A stretch of 64,000 bases of DNA from Saccharopolyspora hordei (GTDB taxonomy: Bacteria > Actinomycetota > Actinomycetes > Mycobacteriales > Pseudonocardiaceae), in NCBI RefSeq assembly GCF_013410345.1, contig NZ_JACCFJ010000001.1:3633001-3697000 (forward strand), read 5' to 3'. Below the pieces are notes generated by a model, which saw only the letters and a program-made list of their open reading frames with translations, had not been told where the DNA came from and searched no databases. A program made the translations under genes and the position numbers. Shown piece by piece: positions 35,697-47,229 of this stretch (within the stretch, counting starts at the first letter, position 1; every line of letters begins with the position of its first letter).

Positions 35697-36709
35697 AGCG
35701 CCTGGCGTTCGGGGCCGTGCTGCTGACCACCTCGTGCGGGCTCGGCCTGCAGGACCTGCCGCTCGGGGCGGGCGGGTCCGGCTACCAGGTCACCGCGGTG
35801 TTCAGCGACGTCGGCCGCCTGCCGATGGGCGGCGCGGTGCGGCTGGGCCAGGCCGTGGTGGGCCGGGTGTCCGGCATCAGCACCGAGGACTTCCACGCGC
35901 TCGTCGAGCTCGACCTCGACCCGGGGGTGCGGTTGCCGGCCGGCACCACGGCGCGGCTGGAGCTCTCCTCCCCGCTGGGCGAGGAGTTCGTGGTCCTGCG
36001 CCCACCGGCCACATCGGACGGACCGGTGCTCACCGACGGCTCGGTCATCCCGCTCGAGCAGACCGCGCGCGGCCCGGACGTGGAGAACGCGCTGGCCGCG
36101 GCGAGCACCCTGCTCAACGGCGCCGGGCTCGACCAGGCCCGCACCGTCGTCACCGAGCTGAACACCGCGCTCGGCGGCCGCGAGCAGCAGGTCCGCGACC
36201 TGCTGGAGCAGTTGGAGGGCGACCTCGGCTCCCTGGACCGGCACCGGGCCGAGATCACCCGGCTCATCGACTCGGTGCACGCGACCTCGCAGCACCTGGC
36301 CGAGGCCCAGGCCTCGCTGGACGAGGCGATGACCGGGGCGCGGCCGGCGATCGACGTGCTGCTGGCCGAACGGGACCGGTTCACCGCGCTGCTGGACAGC
36401 ACCGCCAGGCTGAGCACCGCCACCGCCGCGCTGGTGGACGCCACCGACGAGTCGCTGACCCGGCAGGTCGAGCAGGTCCGGCCGGTGCTGGACGACCTGC
36501 GCTCCCTCGACCAGGACCTGGCCACCACCACCGGGTCGCTGCGCCGCTTCTTCGACCTGCTCCAGCAGGCCACGCCCGGCGACCACGTGCTGTTCGACGG
36601 GGCGCTCGACGTGCCGGGCACGGTGGCGCAGCTGCTCGCCCCCGGGACGCCCCTGCCGCCGCCCGCCTCCGGCGGCGTCGACTCGATCCTGCGCGGAGGG
36701 ACCCGGTGA
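35693..36709 (+). CDS. Mce family protein E, lipoprotein (LprK-like)
   Basis: A 338-residue MCE subunit anchored by lipid: a short signal peptide ends in a lipobox-like TTSC with the candidate lipidated Cys at position 15. This matches the LprK/LprN position in mycobacterial operons. MCE domain contains FSDVGRLPMGGAVRLGQAVVGRVSGI and SPLGEEFVVLRPP; a coiled helical part follows. GTG start overlaps the mceD stop. Confidence 0.9.
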   Translation: MKRLAFGAVLLTTSCGLGLQDLPLGAGGSGYQVTAVFSDVGRLPMGGAVRLGQAVVGRVSGISTEDFHALVELDLDPGVRLPAGTTARLELSSPLGEEFVVLRPPATSDGPVLTDGSVIPLEQTARGPDVENALAAASTLLNGAGLDQARTVVTELNTALGGREQQVRDLLEQLEGDLGSLDRHRAEITRLIDSVHATSQHLAEAQASLDEAMTGARPAIDVLLAERDRFTALLDSTARLSTATAALVDATDESLTRQVEQVRPVLDDLRSLDQDLATTTGSLRRFFDLLQQATPGDHVLFDGALDVPGTVAQLLAPGTPLPPPASGGVDSILRGGTR

Positions 36710-37899
36710 ACCGCCGCCTCGTCCTGGCCCAGCTGGCGCTGTTCCTGGTGATCAGCGTCGCCTGCACCTCCTACGTGATCACCAACGTCGCGGGGCCGGG
36801 AGCGCTGCGCAGCCCGGTCCGGGTCACCGTGCGCACGCCCGACGCGGCCGCGATCGCGCCGAGCTCGCAGGTCACCTACCGGGGCGTGGTCGTCGGCACC
36901 GTCTCCGAGGTGCGCCTGGACCCCGGCGGGGCTGCGGTGGAGCTCGCGCTGCACCCCGGCACGCTGGTCCCGGCCGACAGCACCGCGGTGATCAGCACGG
37001 CCACTCCCCTGGCGCTGCAGACCGTGGACCTGCAACCCGCCAGCGACTCCGGGCCGTACCTGCACGACGGCAGCACCATCGACGCCGCGCGCACCCGGCG
37101 CCCGGTCCCGCTGGACACCCTGCTGGTGCACTTCACCGAGCTGAGCGAGCAGCTCCGCCCGGACGACGTCGCGGCGGTCACCGAGGCGCTCGCCACCGGG
37201 CTGGCGGGCACGGGTCCCGAGCTGACCCGCATCCTGGACGGCACCGCGGTCCTGCTCGACACCGTCCGCGAGCACCGACCGCAGCTGGACCGGCTGGTCA
37301 GCAGCAGCCGCCGGCTGACCGGGCCCGACGGCGACCGGATCCGCGAGCTCGCCGCCGGGCTGCGCTCGCTGGCCGGGCAGGTCCGCGAGCACCAGCCGCA
37401 GGTCGAGCAGCTCCTCGACACCGCACCCAGCACCACCCGGCGCCTCACCGACCTGTTCGCCCGCACCGACCCGGCCACCACGGCGCTGCTGGGCAACCTG
37501 GTCACCACCGGCCAGATCGTCACGGTCCGCGGCCCCGCCCTGGACCAGCTGCTCATCTCGCTGCCGCAGGCGCTGTCCGGCCTGGGCGGGGTGGTGCACG
37601 GCGACGCCGCGGACCTCCACCTCGTCGCCACCCAGGGCCCGATCTGCGCCAGCGGGACGGAACGCCGCTCGCCCACCCGCGTGGAGCCGCGCGAGGCGGA
37701 CCTGCGCTGGCACTGCCCGGCGGACCGACCGGACCTCAGCCAGCGCGGCGCGGCGAACGCCCCGCGCCCGGCGATGACCACCTACGACCCGGCCACCGGC
37801 GACACCCCGGCAGGTCTGCAGCTCGGCACCGCGGGCGGCCAAGCCACCGTCCTCGGCCCGCGATCCTGGTATTCCGTTCCGCTGCAAGGAGTCCGCTGA
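36706..37899 (+). CDS. Mce family protein F
   Basis: A 397-residue MCE subunit, last of six. N-terminal helix LALFLVISVACTSYVI, MCE domain with SSQVTYRGVVVGTVSEVRLD and STATPLALQTVDLQP, then helices and a C-terminal soluble part with a conserved-looking Tyr/Pro region (TTYDPATGDTPAG). GTG 36706 overlaps the mceE stop. Confidence 0.92.
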   Translation: MNRRLVLAQLALFLVISVACTSYVITNVAGPGALRSPVRVTVRTPDAAAIAPSSQVTYRGVVVGTVSEVRLDPGGAAVELALHPGTLVPADSTAVISTATPLALQTVDLQPASDSGPYLHDGSTIDAARTRRPVPLDTLLVHFTELSEQLRPDDVAAVTEALATGLAGTGPELTRILDGTAVLLDTVREHRPQLDRLVSSSRRLTGPDGDRIRELAAGLRSLAGQVREHQPQVEQLLDTAPSTTRRLTDLFARTDPATTALLGNLVTTGQIVTVRGPALDQLLISLPQALSGLGGVVHGDAADLHLVATQGPICASGTERRSPTRVEPREADLRWHCPADRPDLSQRGAANAPRPAMTTYDPATGDTPAGLQLGTAGGQATVLGPRSWYSVPLQGVR

Positions 37900-38414
37900 T
37901 GACCGACAGCTCCACCGGCACCACGCTGCTCCGCACGCTCGTCCGCCACCGCGGGGTGCTGACCGCCCTCGTCCTGGGCCTCGCCGTCGTCGCCGCGCTG
38001 GTCGTCTCCGTGGTCCAGCTGCAGCAGGCCCGCGCGGTCGACGAGGCGCGGCGCACCGCGCTGGACGCGGCACGCACCTACGCCGCGGACCTGGCCACCT
38101 ACGACTTCACCGACCTGGACCGGAACTTCGCCACCGTCACCGCCAACGCGCACGGCCGGTTCGCCGAGCAGTACCGGGAGATCAGCACGAGCCTGACCGA
38201 GCTGATCAAGCAGAACCGCGCGGTGTCGAGGGGGACGGTGCTCGCGGCCGGCGTCGCCGAGGCCGATCAGCAGCGCGCCGTGGTGACCCTGTTCGTCGAC
38301 CAGGAGATCACCAACGTGAACAACCCCGAGCCCCGCATCGACCGCAACCGGATGCAGATGACCCTGCTGCGCGTCGAGGACCGCTGGCGCATCGAGGACA
38401 TCCAGCTGCTCTAG
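37899..38414 (+). CDS. Mce-associated membrane protein
   Basis: A 171-residue protein with one TM helix (about residues 20-43) followed by a periplasmic domain resembling mycobacterial Mce-associated (Mas/OmamA-type) proteins: YDFTDLDRNFATVTANAHGRFAEQYRE, then a beta part with VVTLFVDQEITN and ending VEDRWRIEDIQLL. Such proteins stabilise the Mce transporter. Only one copy is present where many operons have two or more. Confidence 0.87.
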   Translation: MTDSSTGTTLLRTLVRHRGVLTALVLGLAVVAALVVSVVQLQQARAVDEARRTALDAARTYAADLATYDFTDLDRNFATVTANAHGRFAEQYREISTSLTELIKQNRAVSRGTVLAAGVAEADQQRAVVTLFVDQEITNVNNPEPRIDRNRMQMTLLRVEDRWRIEDIQLL

Positions 38415-38420
38415 CCCACC

Positions 38421-38450
38421 GGTCCACACCGGACCGGTCCAGTGTGGACC
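38421..38450. terminator. Bidirectional terminator, 30-base near-palindrome
   Basis: GGTCCACAC (38421-38429) pairs with GTGTGGACC (38442-38450), and the inner GGACCGGTCC is itself palindromic; the whole 30 bases have a single mismatch pair. It separates the Mce operon from the convergent DUF1537 gene. Confidence 0.75.
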
Positions 38451-38466
38451 GTCCAGGTCCCCGGTC

Positions 38467-39681
38467 TCAGCAGAGGACGCGGTCGCGGACCCGATCGCGG
38501 ACGCGGGCGCGGACCGCGCTGATCGCGCGGTGCAGCGTCTCCCGCGTGCCGAAGCCCCCGGCCTTGGTGATCACGTGCCCCGGGTGCGGTTCGGTGCGCG
38601 CCAGCACCACGCCCGGTTCGAGCTCGTTGAGCAGCCGCAACCCGGTGACCCCGCGGCGGCTCAGCACCGCCCGGGCGGTCTCGCCACCGGTGAGCACCAG
38701 CAGCGACGCTCCGCTGGCCGCGGGCGCGCACACCTCGGCCAGCGCGGTGTTCAGTCTCCGGGCCACGCTGGGGTCCACCGGTCCGTCCACGGTGACCACG
38801 ACGTCGCCGGTCTCCAGCGCGTCGCGCACCTGCTCGGACATCCGGGCCAGCGCGGCGGCGTTGGCGTCGAGCAGGTTGCGCACCGGCAAGCGCCGGACGT
38901 GCGGCACGTGCTCGGCCAGGAACTCGGCCTGCTCGCGCGCGACACCGCTGGCGCTGCCGACCACGGTGAGCGCGTGCCCGTGCACCGGCTTCGGCGGTTC
39001 CACCTCGCGCCCCGGCCGCAGGTGCTCGGCGAGGGCGTCGGCCAGACCCGCCGCACCCACCCAGCGCGGCTGGCGCGGTGCGGCCATCCCGGCGGACACG
39101 ACAGCGTGCAGGTCGCACTCCGCCACGGCGTCGCAGACCACGACGTCGGCCTCGGCGAGCAGGGCGCTCAACCGCTCCCGCAGCGCGCGGACGTCACCCC
39201 GGATGGAGGCGAGCGCCACGTGCTTGACCGTCAACGGCTCGAGCGCCGAGGCGATGTCCGCCGGTGGCTGGCCCGGTTCCGCGGCCCACGCCTCGGTGTG
39301 GTGCAGGGGGACCCCGTTGACGTGCACGACCCCGCCGAGCACGGTCCGGCCCATCGCCGGCGCGGCCGGGCACACCAGCACCCCGGCGCCGTCGGCGTGC
39401 GCCACGAGCTCGCCGACCTCGGCGGCGAGGTTGCCGCGCAGCGTCGAGTCGACCTTCTTGAACACGACCCGGCCGTCGGCGTGGTCGCGCAGCACCGCGG
39501 CGACCCGCTCCGCCGCCGTCTGCGGGGCCACGTGCCTGCTGTCGGTGTCGGCGACGAAGACTTCGGCGTCCCCGATGTCCTCCAGCGCCAGCAACGTGCG
39601 CATTTCGCGCAACGCGAAGGGGACACCGGAGTCACCGGCACCACTGAGGTCGTCCGCCACCACCAGCACTCGCGATCCCAT
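38467..39681 (-). CDS. DUF1537 four-carbon acid sugar kinase family protein
   Basis: A 404-residue kinase of the D-threonate/D-erythronate/3-oxo-tetronate kinase family (DtnK, OtnK). The N-terminal substrate domain begins RVLVVADDLSGAGDSGVPFA and has FKKVDSTLRGN; the C-terminal nucleotide domain has VLTGGETARAVL and ITKAGGFG. Normally these sit with a PdxA2-type dehydrogenase or class II aldolase, absent here, so it is an orphan. The last residues are a repetitive Arg/Asp/Val tail encoded by short GCGGAC-like repeats. Confidence 0.9.
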   Translation of the reverse strand: MGSRVLVVADDLSGAGDSGVPFALREMRTLLALEDIGDAEVFVADTDSRHVAPQTAAERVAAVLRDHADGRVVFKKVDSTLRGNLAAEVGELVAHADGAGVLVCPAAPAMGRTVLGGVVHVNGVPLHHTEAWAAEPGQPPADIASALEPLTVKHVALASIRGDVRALRERLSALLAEADVVVCDAVAECDLHAVVSAGMAAPRQPRWVGAAGLADALAEHLRPGREVEPPKPVHGHALTVVGSASGVAREQAEFLAEHVPHVRRLPVRNLLDANAAALARMSEQVRDALETGDVVVTVDGPVDPSVARRLNTALAEVCAPAASGASLLVLTGGETARAVLSRRGVTGLRLLNELEPGVVLARTEPHPGHVITKAGGFGTRETLHRAISAVRARVRDRVRDRVLC

Positions 39682-39767
39682 GGTCACCTGCTCTTCTGTG
39701 CGCCACAACCCGTTTCGGCCACCCGCCGCTCCCCCACCGCGCCGACGCGGATCACCATAGACACGTC

Positions 39768-39782
39768 TGCGCGATTCGCGCA
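39768..39782. promoter_or_regulatory. Palindrome upstream of the DUF1537 gene
   Basis: TGCGCG-ATT-CGCGCA, a perfect 6-3-6 inverted repeat 87 bases before the kinase start. Candidate operator. Confidence 0.4.
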
Positions 39783-40034
39783 ATGCTGCGCCCTGCCGCG
39801 TTCGGAACACGCAACGGCAGCGGGGCTGATCGGATCACGCACCTACCCTGCGGTAAGGTCTTGCACCCGGCGGCGGGTCCCCTCCCACGCGGCACGCCTC
39901 CGCCGCCTGCAGCGAGGCCCAGCGGGCCTCCGGCCGCGACGCAACAGGAAGAGCTTCGACCAGTCCCACACTGCGCCCACCGTGGAGGCGCCTGACGCGC
40001 CGTCCGGTCCCCGCGGCGCTTCCCACCCTCCCCT

Positions 40035-40048
40035 GACGTCCGGACGTC
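40035..40048. promoter_or_regulatory. Perfect 14-base palindrome upstream of the BCCT gene
   Basis: GACGTCCGGACGTC is fully self-complementary and lies 57 bases before the transporter start. Candidate operator. Confidence 0.45.
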
Positions 40049-40105
40049 CAGCGCCCGCAGTCGCGCGCCCGGACCGGGGAGCCACGCTTCTGGAGTTTCC
40101 CCACC

Positions 40106-41674
40106 ATGGCGCGAACCAGCTCGCCATCGTCCCCGCCGGACCGCCTCGGCACCGTCTTCTACACCTCGGTCGCGCTGTGCGCGGTCTTCGTGCTGTGGGC
40201 GACGCTGTTCACCGACAGCCTCGGCGCGGCCACCCAGGCCGCGCTGGACTGGATCACCGGCACCTTCGGCTGGGTGTACCTGCTGGCCAGCCTCGCCGTG
40301 TTCGGGTTCCTGCTGGTGCTGGCGTGCAGCCGGTACGGGCGGATCCGGCTCGGCGCGGACAGCGACCGCCCGGAGTTCGGCACGGTCAGCTGGCTGTCGA
40401 TGATCCTCGCCGCCGTGATGGGCATCGGGCTGGTCTCCTACGGCGTGTCCGAGCCGATCACGCACTTCGTCGACCCGCCGCACGACCTGGCCGAGCCGGG
40501 CAGCAAGCACGCGGCCGTGGTCGCCATGCAGTACTCGTTCTTCGACTGGGGCCTGCACGCCTGGGCGATCTTCGCGGTGTTCGGCATCGCGCTGGGCTAC
40601 TCGACCCACCGCAAGGGGCGCACCGGCCTGATCAGCCCGATGCTGCGGCCGCTGTTCGGCGCCCGCGTCGACGGCCCGCTCGGGAAGACCGTGGACGTGC
40701 TGGCGATCTTCGCGACGCTGTTCGGCACCACCACCTCGCTCGGCCTGGGCGCGCTGCAGATCAACGGCGGCCTGGCCCGCGTGTTCGGCCTGCCCGGCGG
40801 GACCGCCACCGAGATCGTGATCATCGCCGTGGTCACCCTGCTGTTCACGCTCTCCGCGATCACCGGCCTGCACAAGGGCATCCGCTTCCTCAGCGAGTCG
40901 AGCATGGGACTGACCGCGGTGCTGTTCGGCTTCGTGCTCGTGCTCGGGCCGACCGGGTTCGTGCTCAACCTGCTCGCGGAGTCGCTGGGCCAGTACGTCG
41001 GCGACTTCGTCCCGATGAGCCTGCGCACCGGGACCTTCGGCGAGCTCGGCTGGATGCAGAGCTGGACCTACTTCATGCTGGCCTGGTGGATCTCGTGGGG
41101 CGCCTTCGTGGGCGTGTTCCTGGCACGCATCTCGAAGGGCCGCACCATCCGGGAGTTCGTGCTGGCGGTGCTCGGCGTGCCCAGCGCGGTGTTCTTCCTC
41201 TGGTTCGCCACCTTCGGCGGGGCGGCGATCTTCCACGACTCCTTCGAGGGCGGGCAGATCGCCCAAGCCGCGGCCGCCGACTCGAACAACGCGATCTTCG
41301 CCATGCTGGAGACGCTGCCGTGGCCCGCGGTGACCTCGGTGATCGCGATGCTGCTGGTGGTGCTGTTCTTCGTCTCCGGCGCCGACGCCAACACCTACGT
41401 GCTGAGCATGCTCTCCTCCGGCGGCGCGGCGCGGCCCCGGACGTCGGTGCTGGCGCTGTGGGGCGGGCTCACCGGGCTGACCGCGATCGTCCTGCTGCTC
41501 GCCGGGGGCCTGGACGCGCTGCAGGACACGGTGATCGTCATGGCGGCGCCGTTCGTGCTGGTGATGGTCGGCCTGGCGGTGTCGCTGTGGAAGGAGCTGC
41601 GGCAGGACCCGCTGGTCTCTCCCGAGCGGGAGCCGGAGCTGGTCGCGCCAGGGCCGAAGGACCCGACGATGTGA
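40106..41674 (+). CDS. BCCT family transporter (betaine/choline/carnitine type)
   Basis: A 522-residue secondary transporter with twelve hydrophobic helices. Two family motifs are clear: MGIGLVSYGVSEPITHF, the glycine-rich helix 3 substrate region, and the signature MLAWWISWGAFVGVFLARISKGRT near residues 325-348. Members import betaine or similar quaternary ammonium compounds with Na+ or H+ for osmoprotection. The short C-terminal tail lacks the long regulatory helix of BetP, so osmosensing may differ. GGAG precedes the start. Confidence 0.94.
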   Translation: MARTSSPSSPPDRLGTVFYTSVALCAVFVLWATLFTDSLGAATQAALDWITGTFGWVYLLASLAVFGFLLVLACSRYGRIRLGADSDRPEFGTVSWLSMILAAVMGIGLVSYGVSEPITHFVDPPHDLAEPGSKHAAVVAMQYSFFDWGLHAWAIFAVFGIALGYSTHRKGRTGLISPMLRPLFGARVDGPLGKTVDVLAIFATLFGTTTSLGLGALQINGGLARVFGLPGGTATEIVIIAVVTLLFTLSAITGLHKGIRFLSESSMGLTAVLFGFVLVLGPTGFVLNLLAESLGQYVGDFVPMSLRTGTFGELGWMQSWTYFMLAWWISWGAFVGVFLARISKGRTIREFVLAVLGVPSAVFFLWFATFGGAAIFHDSFEGGQIAQAAAADSNNAIFAMLETLPWPAVTSVIAMLLVVLFFVSGADANTYVLSMLSSGGAARPRTSVLALWGGLTGLTAIVLLLAGGLDALQDTVIVMAAPFVLVMVGLAVSLWKELRQDPLVSPEREPELVAPGPKDPTM

Positions 41675-41682
41675 TTTCCACC

Positions 41683-41736
41683 GTGCGCACCGTGCCCGGC
41701 GGGACCGGACAGCGCCCCGCCGGGCACGTGCGCCAC
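41683..41736 (+). terminator. Strong hairpin terminator of the BCCT gene
   Basis: GTGCCCGGCGGG (41692-41703) pairs perfectly with CCCGCCGGGCAC (41716-41727) over a 12-base loop, with flanking GTGCGCAC-type bases extending the stem. Confidence 0.75.
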
Positions 41737-41833
41737 AGCGGCCCCGGAGGTCACGGAACCGCCGGATCCCGCCGTTCCGCCGGGGTCTATCGTGGGTCGG
41801 GCAGCCTGCGAGCAAGCGACGTTGGGAGCCGCC

Positions 41834-41965
41834 ATGGCTGAACCGCACGGCATCGACCACTACGACGCGACCTTCGTGCGCGACCTGGTGTGGGCGCAGC
41901 GCTTCCGCGAGCAGCTCGCGGACCTGCCGACCACCCCCTGCGAGGAGTCCGAGCAGGTCGACTGA
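41834..41965 (+). CDS. Small hypothetical protein, 43 residues
   Basis: A short open frame starting ATG 41834 with GGGAG upstream, encoding MAEPHGIDHYDATFVRDLVW and an acidic C-terminus ending CEESEQVD. The composition (aromatic and charged residues, codons with G or C at third position) looks like a real protein rather than chance. It sits between the BCCT terminator and the convergent histidine kinase, ending six bases from it. Function unknown. Confidence 0.5.
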   Translation: MAEPHGIDHYDATFVRDLVWAQRFREQLADLPTTPCEESEQVD

Positions 41966-41971
41966 GCGTGC

Positions 41972-45922
<3,951 letters not shown>

Positions 45923-45942
45923 CACGGCCCTCCCCGCCGCGC

Positions 45943-46599
45943 TCAGCGCTTGCCGCGCGAATCCCGGTCGAGTCGCAGTTCGGTCGCCAGCACGGCCGCT
46001 TCGCTGCGGTGCCGCATCGACAGCTTGGCCAGCATCTGTGACACGTAGTTCTTGATGGTCTTCTCCGCCAGGAACATGCGCTTGGCGATCTCGCGGTTGG
46101 TGAGCCCCTCACCGATGAGCTCCAGGACCTCACGTTCGCGCGAGGTCAGCACGCGCAGCGGGTCCGCCTTCTCCTGCTCCTTGCGCAGCCAGGCCAGCAT
46201 CGCCTCGGTCTTCTGCGGGCTCAGCAGCGACTCGCCGGCACCGGCGGTGCGGATGGCCTTGACCAGGTCCTGGCTGACCACGCCCTTGAGCACGAACCCC
46301 GCGGCACCGGCCATGATCGCGTCCATGAGGGCGTCGTGGTCGTCGAACGAGGTGAGCATGAGGCAGCGCAGCCCGGGCAGCTGCGACTGCAGTTCCCGGC
46401 ACAGCTCCACCCCGTTGCCGTCGGGGAGACGCACGTCGAGCACCGCGACGTTCGGGTCGGCCTTGGGCACCCAGGCCAGCGCCTCGGCGACGCTGGCGGC
46501 CTCGCCGACCAGTTCCAGGTCGTCCTCCGCGCCGACCAGCGCAGCGATGCCGCGGCGGATCACGTCGTGGTCGTCGACCACGAACACCCGTGTCGTCAT
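45943..46599 (-). CDS. NarL/DosR-like response regulator
   Basis: A 218-residue regulator: receiver domain with phospho-acceptor Asp55 ([13 protein letters not shown]) and a LuxR-type helix-turn-helix, [43 protein letters not shown]. The [13 protein letters not shown] recognition helix and following segment closely match mycobacterial DevR/DosR. I start at ATG 46599, [12 protein letters not shown], with a G-rich site upstream. The HAMP kinase follows in the same operon; a CBS protein like the DosR-regulon member HRP1 lies just upstream. Confidence 0.93.
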   Translation of the reverse strand: MTTRVFVVDDHDVIRRGIAALVGAEDDLELVGEAASVAEALAWVPKADPNVAVLDVRLPDGNGVELCRELQSQLPGLRCLMLTSFDDHDALMDAIMAGAAGFVLKGVVSQDLVKAIRTAGAGESLLSPQKTEAMLAWLRKEQEKADPLRVLTSREREVLELIGEGLTNREIAKRMFLAEKTIKNYVSQMLAKLSMRHRSEAAVLATELRLDRDSRGKR

Positions 46600-46684
46600 C
46601 TCGTTCCCCCCTTCGCCCTGGTCACCCGAGGAGGGCACTGACCAGGATAGAGAGCGCGCCGGGCGGGCGCTCCCCGAAGCGCAG

Positions 46685-46721
46685 GGCGCAGCGCCCGGCC
46701 GCACCGGCCGGGTGCTGCGCC
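46685..46721 (-). terminator. Very strong hairpin terminator of the CBS gene
   Basis: Arms 46685-46701 and 46705-46721 form a 17-base stem with a single G-T (wobble) pair and a 3-base loop, seven bases after the CBS stop. It should insulate the CBS gene from the kinase operon. Confidence 0.8.
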
Positions 46722-46728
46722 TCGGTCG

Positions 46729-47148
46729 TCATCGGGCCGCGTAGACGCTCTCGACGAAGTGCGCCAGCTGGTCGTCGGTGAGGTGGCGGGCCAGGTCGGC
46801 CTCGCTGATCATGCCGACCAGCCGGTGCGCGTCGATCACCGGGACCCGGCGGATCTGGTGCTGCTCCATCATGTCCAGCACCGCACTGACGTCCGATCCG
46901 GCCTCGACCCAGTACGGCTTGCCCTGGGCGAGTTCACCGGCCTTCACCTCGGCCGGGTTGCGGCCTTCCGCGCAACACCGCACGACGATGTCGCGGTCGG
47001 TGATGATGCCGTGCAACCGGTCGTCCTTCCCGCAGATCGGCAGCGATCCGACGTTGAGGTCGCGCATCATCCGCGCGGCCGTGTACAAGCTGTCGTCCTC
47101 GTTCACGCACTGGGCGCCTGCGTGCATGATGTCGCGCGCGGTGGTCAT
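46729..47148 (-). CDS. CBS-domain protein, HRP1-like
   Basis: A 139-residue protein of two CBS motifs, closely similar in pattern to mycobacterial hypoxic response protein 1 (Rv2626c): MTTARDIMHAG, GSLPICGKDDRLHGIITDRDIV, AGELAQGKPYWVEA, MMEQHQIRRVPVIDAHRLVGMISEADLARHL. CBS pairs bind adenosine nucleotides; the exact role of HRP1 is not settled. No DosR-type box (GGGAC...GTCCC) is visible upstream. Confidence 0.92.
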   Translation of the reverse strand: MTTARDIMHAGAQCVNEDDSLYTAARMMRDLNVGSLPICGKDDRLHGIITDRDIVVRCCAEGRNPAEVKAGELAQGKPYWVEAGSDVSAVLDMMEQHQIRRVPVIDAHRLVGMISEADLARHLTDDQLAHFVESVYAAR

Positions 47149-47229
47149 GTCGATCCCTCCGGAGACGGGGCAGGGTGCCCTCGCTGTACCCCGCCCCGCC
47201 GGAGACCGAAACCGCTCCGCCGGCGCCGG

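Larger units (their letters stand above)
39682..40105. other. Divergent intergenic region of 424 bases (DUF1537 / BCCT)
   Basis: No gene supported. It holds two palindromes listed separately (39768-39782 and 40035-40048), and the divergent promoters of both neighbours must lie here. I do not see a clear -35/-10 pair or a known riboswitch. Confidence 0.5.

Noticed and set aside
38530..41841. 1103-codon plus-strand frame
   Set aside because: Spans antisense of the DUF1537 kinase and an alternative frame of BCCT, with low-complexity product.
47149..47229. Possible DosR box before the HRP1-like gene
   Set aside because: AGGGTGCCCT is only a loose match; the GGGAC...GTCCC arms are absent.
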